A stretch of 64,000 bases of DNA, from NCBI GenBank assembly GCA_958298945.1, contig OY282605.1:26886811-26950810 (forward strand), in the 5' to 3' direction. This document shows positions 57,790-64,000 of this stretch, piece after piece. A program made the translations under genes and the position numbers. Every line of letters begins with the position of its first letter. Within the stretch, counting starts at the first letter, position 1. Under the pieces are notes generated by a model that searched no databases, was not told where the DNA came from, and saw only the letters and a program-made list of their open reading frames with translations. This DNA is from Atherix ibis (lineage: Eukaryota; Arthropoda; Insecta; Diptera; Athericidae).

Positions 57790-60229
57790 ATATTTTTATA
57801 CATAATGGCAAAATTTAGATACTATTATTCAGTATAGTTTTTAATAAATTCTTTATTAAAAATATATTTTATTTAATTTTACTTTTCAAACAACAAAATG
57901 GATATGACCTTATACAATATTATTTTCTTTGATAAAAAATCTCTTCTAAATTCTTTATTTACATTTGAGAAAAATATTATTTATATTTAATTAAAATAGA
58001 GAATTAATGGTTGAATGAAAAAATTGTCTATCTTCTAAAATAAACAATTAAATTTAATATTATTTCGATTCAGAATGAAAACAATTTAAATTTTATACAA
58101 ATTGAAGTGTTCAATTTGAAAGATTCAAAAAATCGAATTGAAATTATGTTGAATTTTTTCTTATATATTTATTTGATAAAAGTAAAAGTAAAATATTTAA
58201 ACGAAAAGCGGCAATATTGAATGGTAAAGACGACACTCAAAAGGGAATATTTCTTTGGTTGGTTCTTATTGCATTTTTTCCTCCTTAACTTATTTCGGAA
58301 ATTTACCCTTCAATCTGCGCTTACTTACAACCTGCTTGATAATACCACAGATATTACAATTTTCTTTTATTTTTATGACACACCCCCTCCCCCCCTACTC
58401 TGTGTAGTTAAAAGATTGAAAATAACCATGCCAGAAGGAATATTGTAATATCATCGCAAACGATAGAAATGGCATCCCTGAAGGACTCTGCACAGATTCA
58501 TCGTTGGCAATGCTTCGTTCTATTCTGAATCGAATTCTGATTTAACTCCTTCCATCCCTACCAGCTTCCGATGAAGATTTCAATTCACAAAAGTCTGGAA
58601 ATTGTTGTCTTGAATATGTCAGCATTTCTGTAAGAAATGTTCGAAAGGAGTTGACGAACTGTAGAGTTGGTGCGTTTTAATTTCCTGTCACACCTCAGAG
58701 GTTGTCGTCCATTAATGGCGTATTGAAATTTTCGACTCCTTTGTGCGGTGGTTACGTGGCATCTTTTGGATACTTGATTGAGAGGTTTCCCAAACAATTG
58801 CCACCTTGGGACTTACGAGTAGTGTGCTCAACAACGGAGTGTACAAAATTTTCTGCCATTTCCGTTATAGAATTAGTGACAGGTTCAGAAACTCAGCAGA
58901 TTCCAAATCCTTTTCATTATTATCATTTTGGTTAAATTGTTATTTCTTGGTGGTTCTCTGGCTATTATCGATTCAGTTGAAGACATTTCCAAATTTTATT
59001 AAAGAAGAGAAACTGAAAATGAGAATGGGAAAAAATTTCGTTTTCTCCCTTTTTGCAACAAGGACTGTAAATGAAGGATAATTTTTTGAATGGTTTTTAC
59101 AAAAGTTTCCTAATTTGTTTGTGTCGTGAGGGGGTTGGGAGGGAGGAGGGTGTCAGTTTGTAGGAGGACGTGGGTGTTATAATACAAAAAAAACTGAATA
59201 AGCATAAGCAATATATGTTTGTGTGTATGTACGATTTCTGAGACAAGAGCTTGAAGTCATTGCATAGCGCCATGACAATGAGGTCATTTGAAGAGTTTAT
59301 GTTTCGTTTAGGTTAGCTCTGGCATCTTCTCTAAGGTATTTGGTCGATAGTTATTTGGAAGGAATTAGTCAGAAAATATTTGAATTTTGTAGAGCATTTT
59401 AAAGCAAGTTAAAATGAGTGAGCGGAAAAGGTAAGGTTCCATAATGGAAGGAGTACTACTCAGAAAGAAATTCTGAATTCAATGGTATGTTAAAGTCACA
59501 AGAATGGAATAAATTTTGGAGAGGAGCCTATCTCGCATCTGCCCGCTCATTGCCAAGGATACCAGAATGATTTGGAACGAAATGCAATTCAACTTTTTGG
59601 CTATTCAAGAACCAGTATTGAATGCAGTTACGAATCGGGTCGATTGTTGGACTATAAATGTCCTCCAATGCTGCAACTGTTGCAATATGTTTTCTGTTGC
59701 AATGAACCCTTTTTCTGAGCCTTCAAAAGACATTTTACTAGAAAAATAGGTTGACCGTTTTTTTTTTTCTGTGCACCCCAAGTTTTTTGGCAACATTTTC
59801 ATCAGTTTTCGGTGTTCAAGCCTAAATAGTTAAGGATCCTCATCCGTGGCCTAATGCCACTGAAAAACGTAAACCCCATAGGCCCAACGAAACTTTTCAT
59901 AAGTTAAACGAGCTTAACACATATTGTTGCTGAAACGTGGATCGTTGTAATATGAAAATTTCTTAGAGTTGGGAAAATTATTATAAATAACGTTTAATGA
60001 GAGGTACTGTCTATATCGCAGGTACTGTCCTAGGACTGGGGGTGAGGAATAGCAGAATTCTGGGTGGTATCACTGTAGATGATAGTAGAGGTTTAGGAAG
60101 CAGGTTAGAGGCAGAACCAGCTAAGTGCACAAATATGCGTGGAGGATTAAGAGAGTGGTCTGCTGATTGAGAATGCTTACCGTAGGAATTGACGGAAGAT
60201 TGAATATTTGCCTGCTTCATGCATGGGGT
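57790..60229. other. Intergenic sequence, no confirmed gene
   Basis: AT-rich up to 58.2 kb, with a dispersed motif copy (CAACAAAATGGATATGACC) near 57,892. From 58.2 to 60.0 kb composition is more balanced and frames of 60-91 codons overlap on both strands. None has a recognised domain. A quadruplex-capable G tract lies at 59,130-59,150. Confidence 0.4.
59130..59150 (+). other. Canonical G-quadruplex motif
   Basis: Five G, TT, three G, A, three G, AGGA, three G: four G-runs of at least three with loops of 1-4 bases, in otherwise AT-rich DNA. Confidence 0.6.
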
Positions 60230-61400
60230 ACGGAAGATGATTAAGAGGAAGTAGAGCAAGAAGACGCAGAAGAGGAAGTTATGGCGATGAAGCTTTGCAT
60301 GGCTTATGCTTATATCAGAAGAGTCGTACTTGAAGAAGATGAAGAAGATAAGGAAGATGTGGAAGAAGAAAAAGATAATTTTGAAGAGAAAAATAGACGA
60401 AGCATAGGAAGTTATAGCGATGAAGCTTTCCATAGCTTATGCTAATGTGAGTAGATTTGTACGTAAAGAAGATGAAGAAGATTAGAAATATGTGGAAGAA
60501 GAAGAAAATAATGTAGAAGAGCAAAGAAGATGAAGAAGAGGAAGTTATGGCGATGAAGCTTTGCATGCTTTATGCTAATCTCAATGAAGTCGTCCCTGAA
60601 GAAGATGAAGAAGATAAGGAAGATGTGGAAGAAGAAGAAGATAATATAGAAAAGCAAAGAAAATGAAGAAGAGAAAGTTATAGCGATGAAGCTTCGCATG
60701 GTTTATGCTAATGTTAATGGAGTTATACCTGAAGAAGATAAAGAAGAAAAGGAAGATGTGGAAGACGAAGAAGATAATGTAGAAGAGCAAAGAAGACTAA
60801 GAAGAGGAAGTTATGGCGATGAAGATTTGCATGGCTTATGCTAATGTCAATGGAGTTGTACGTGAAGAAGATGAAGAAGTTAAGGAAGATGTGCAAGAAG
60901 AAGAAGAAAATGTAAAAGATCAAAGAAGAGGAAGAATGGGAAGTTATGGCGGTGAAGCTTTGCATGGCTTATGCTAATATCAAGGGATTAATACCTGAAG
61001 GAGAGGAAAAAGTTAAGGAGTCATACCTGAAGCAGATAAAGAAGAAAAGGAAGATGTGGAAGACGAAGAAGATAATGTGGAAGAGCAAAGAAGACGAAGA
61101 AGAGGAAGTTATGGCGCTGCAGCTTTGCATGGCTTATGCTAATGTCAATGGAGTCGTACGTGAAGAAGATGAGGAAGATGTAGAAGAATAAGATGATGAT
61201 GTAAAAGAACAAAGAAGACGCAGAATGGGAAGTTATGGCGATGAAGCTTTGCATGGCTTTTGATAATATAAGTGGAGTAATACCTGAAGAAGATAAGGAA
61301 GATGTAGAAGAAAATGATGTAGAAGAGCAATGAAGACGCAGAAGAGTCGTACCTTAAAGAAGATGAAGAAGGTGGTGAAGATGAAGGAGATGTGAAAAAA
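60230..61400 (+). repeat. 133-bp purine-rich minisatellite, about eight copies
   Basis: The anchor GATGAAGCTTTGCATGGC (or variant) recurs with GAAGCT-equivalent positions at 60,288, 60,422, 60,555, 60,688, 60,821, 60,954, 61,119 and 61,243. Five successive steps are 133 or 134 bp, one is 165 bp (partial extra unit) and one 124 bp. Each unit contains a long GAAGAAGATGAAGAAG-type tract and TATGCTAATGTCAATGGAGT. Because 133 is not a multiple of three, no frame persists on either strand. Confidence 0.93.
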
Positions 61401-63211
61401 AGAAGAAAATAGAGAATATTCCATGCATGAAGTGGACCACGCAAGAAATCAAAGAAGAATGCGTTGGATTTGAACGTGCTGAGCTAGGAGAGACTGACGC
61501 AAAAGATTTGTGAAGAGGAAGTCCGCAGTGTTGCCAGATTTATATCAGTCTCATTATTTTTTTCTCATTAAACATTATTTATAATAATTTCCACAATTCT
61601 AAGTAATTTTCATGTTACAAATAAGATTTTTATCCACACTATAACTTTTATCTTTTGTTTCCCCTTGTTAAATTCACACAATTTTTTTTGAAGCCATCGA
61701 TTAGAAATTGTTACTCTTCTATTATTAATGGAATTCGATAGCATTTGCGTTTGTACATGAATAATAAACTAAAATTTTGACTGGCATAATCAATTTAATT
61801 GGACATACACTTATTTTCATTACTATTTTCTAGTGTATAATTTTTATCAACTATCGAACTATCTGGATTTCCCGGTGCGGTGACACTGTATATTTAGTCG
61901 AAAAGTCTCAGGAAATCACAAACAGTTCGTTGCGCTATTAGGCTATGGATCCAATTATTCCATCCCCCCCCCCCCTACTCCACAAAATATAACTTCCAAT
62001 CGAAACTAACTAAGAAGGACGCAACCGGAAAGGGTGATAAAGTTCGAAGTAACTAGAAAAATCGAACGTTTGAAAAATAAACGCAAACCGGGAAAATGGG
62101 GACTTAGGGTTTGGCTTATCGTATGAGTAGACGTAAAAGCAATTTTAATTCATTTACCACCCACAATATTGTGTATTGTCATTTCTTGGGCTAAAACGCA
62201 CTTGTCATCCCTAAAAATCGACTGTTGCATTGTACTTGACAGAACGGGCATTTCAACTCAGGTTGCCCTTTAGCAATTGCAATCGACTTTTTTGTTCATT
62301 TTTTTTTTGTTTTCTTTGGGTTTCTGGCTTTAGGGAGAATGATTTGTGAGGGTGAATTGAATGTGGAATTTTCTTCAATCAATACCTTAAACTAATAATA
62401 CCAAGCACTTATATGAGTGAGTAAGTTAACTTTTGTGGGGGACAGAAGATCGTCTGTCCACAATGGCGTTGAATTATACGCATTCACATATATTGAATAG
62501 AATAGCCTCCCAAACAGCATATAAAATATTCCGATAATAATAGTCATAGTTAATGGAAGACATTTTGCGAGTTATTCTCGTGGTTTATTTACGGATATTT
62601 ATTCAAGAGCTTATGAAATTGCTTAGCCAAAAATTTGTCTGTTGACATAAATGAAAGGCAAAGAAATGCAGGATTTTCTTAAATAAACTCATCCAAGTTA
62701 ATAAATTGTTTTAGCCCTTCAATTTCGATGGTGGATATTTTGCACAACGATAGAAAAACGCCATCGATTTGGATGTTTCTATATTTTTGTATTTATTGTA
62801 TTCGGTTTATTTGTTCATCACTAAAATCCCATCTACTCTTAAATCATTGAGGACTACTCTTCTAATGCATCATCTATCCAGAGAAGTATTGTTTATCTAA
62901 AAGGGGGCATGTGGGGTAAGACGATGGGATTAATTTAACAAAACATTTATTTCAATTTCATTTAGTTCCCTCTCATTAGACGGTAGTCAATAGTTTTTCT
63001 ATTGGCAACCAATAAATATCCATTCTGGTAGGGGTGATATGCTAGATAACAGTTCAATTTACCAATACTTGTTCATATAGCCATATTGAGCAGTATCCTG
63101 TTAAGAGGCAAAAGTATTTTTCGTAATTGATGTTGACACGATTTGCTTTTGTGAAGGGTAATAATTTCTGCACAACCATTGCTGTTTGTTAATATAATTT
63201 CTATGCAATTA
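61401..63211. other. Intergenic sequence, no gene seen
   Basis: No frame above threshold and no transposon signature apart from the mariner that starts at 63,212. A run of 14 C lies near 61,963-61,976. Confidence 0.5.
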
Positions 63212-64000
63212 CGAGGTTCATTCAACAAGTACTTAGCCTACAAAAGAAAAACGAAAATTTTGGAAAGGTGGCAATTTATTTTTCCACATAATCTCCTTTA
63301 AGCTCGATACACTTAGCCAGCGATGCTCTCACTTTTTTAACCCGCCCAAAAAATACATTCTCTCGAGGGAAGCAAAATAGGCCTCCGTGGCGACGATGAC
63401 CTCCTCATTCGACCCAAATCTATTCCCGGCGAGTGATTTTTTCAGGTTTGGAAACAAAAAGTCACAGGGGGCCGATCGAACAGTCTTCGCCTTCTTCGGA
63501 GCACGTTCGCCGGGTGAAGTCCACTGTTTCGACTGTTCCTTGGTCTCTGGTGTGTACCAGTGAATCCATGTTTCGTCGACGGTCACGAAACGACGCAAGA
63601 ACTCCGCTGGATTGCGCTGAAACAGCGCCAAACACGTCGCCGATGTGGTCTCACGGTTGCGCTTATTTTCCGGTGTGAGCAAACGCGGCACCCATCGCGC
63701 CGACAGCTTTCTCATGCCCAGTTCTTCGTGTAGAATATGATGCACCGTTCCTACTGCGATGCCCACAGTCTCAGCTATCTCGTGAACCTTCAATCGACGG
63801 TCTGCCAACACGAGATCGTGGACTTTCTTAACGTTTTCCTCCGTAGCAGCCGTTTTTGGGGCACCTGGGCGTGGCTCATCAAAAACCGACGTGCGGCGAC
63901 GAACAAACTCGTTGAACCAATTCTTGACGGTCGCCATCGAAGGAGAAGAGTCACCATACACAGCATCCAAGCGATCTTTGATTTCGCTGCGCGTTTTCCC
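63212..64000 (-). mobile_element. Mariner element, internally deleted, cut by the right window edge
   Basis: The 3' end of the element lies at 63,212, after TA (63,210-63,211), and its terminal sequence read inward begins CGAGGTTCATTCAACAAG. The other end lies outside the window. It is a different mariner lineage from the 34.8-kb element, judged by both terminal and protein sequence. Confidence 0.88.
63285..64000 (-). pseudogene. Mariner transposase, internally deleted
   Basis: On the minus strand the frame is open from the window edge (GKTRSEIKDRLDAVYGDS, so the N-terminus is outside) to a stop at 63,329-63,331. It contains VKNWFNEFVRRR, GAPKTAATEENVKKVHDLV and the second helix-turn-helix (VHEIAETVGIAVGTVHHIL), then WVPRLLT. 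The first Asp is present in VTVDETWIHWY. The protein then jumps from APKKAKTV straight to SAPCDFLFPNLKK, so the region with the second Asp (roughly 110 residues by comparison with a normal length near 345) is missing. The stop replaces tryptophan in KKWEHRW. The conserved ending KCIELKGDYVEK follows in a shifted frame. Confidence 0.92.

Noticed and set aside
60011..61444. Overlapping minus-strand frames (up to 140 codons) and plus-strand acidic frames in the 133-bp minisatellite
   Set aside because: The period is not a multiple of three, so frames rotate and stop in every unit; hydrophobic F/I-rich peptides are simply the complement of the GA tracts.

Overview
This is a window of AT-rich eukaryotic nuclear DNA, almost certainly from an insect. 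The evidence is spliced genes with GT-AG introns, several families of mariner/Tc1-type transposons, an R1-like non-LTR retrotransposon fragment and long noncoding tandem arrays. The Sm protein E encoded here looks close to fly SmE, so a dipteran is my best guess, but nothing in the window fixes the species.

Two genes are certain, both on the minus strand. The first is a BTB/POZ-BACK-TLDc gene whose last eight coding exons (540 residues, C-terminus included) run from 54,300 down to 36,670; its 5' exons lie upstream and were not found. All seven splice junctions keep the reading frame. The second is an intronless gene for small nuclear ribonucleoprotein E (41,178-41,465), nested on the same strand inside the 3.7-kb third visible intron of the first gene. 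Three short open frames (22,098; 30,856; 42,231) are only weak candidates.

Most of the rest is repeats. Five arrays of degenerate 13-14-bp units (7.9-9.7, 11.5-13.0, 15.2-18.7, 43.7-47.5 and 50.2-53.4 kb) share a core close to AAAAATTKTCWGT. The second array is in the opposite orientation. The last two fill more than half of one 11.9-kb intron. Two arrays also carry younger internal amplifications: a 324-bp higher-order repeat and a duplication of about 0.8 kb. Other tandem repeats are a roughly 200-bp satellite (38.2-40.4 kb), a diffuse 'ctatggtcttaaaa' array (22.9-27.2 kb), a 133-bp purine-rich minisatellite (60.2-61.4 kb) and a roughly 600-bp tandem duplication (33.15-34.3 kb).

Transposons, from left to right: a mariner copy cut by the left edge (1-622); a 5'-truncated R1-like element with poly(A) tail and 9-bp target duplication (2,686-3,934), inserted in a local repeat; a DD41D element (24,206-25,446); two transposase remnants (28.2-28.9 kb); a composite of two oppositely oriented mariner pieces (29,028-30,260); a nearly full-length DD34D mariner (34,770-36,001); a 0.46-kb internally deleted element (56,549-57,009); a further remnant (57.3-57.8 kb); and a mariner cut by the right edge (63,212-64,000). 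Every transposase is broken, so none should be active. I recognised no tRNA, rRNA or CRISPR.
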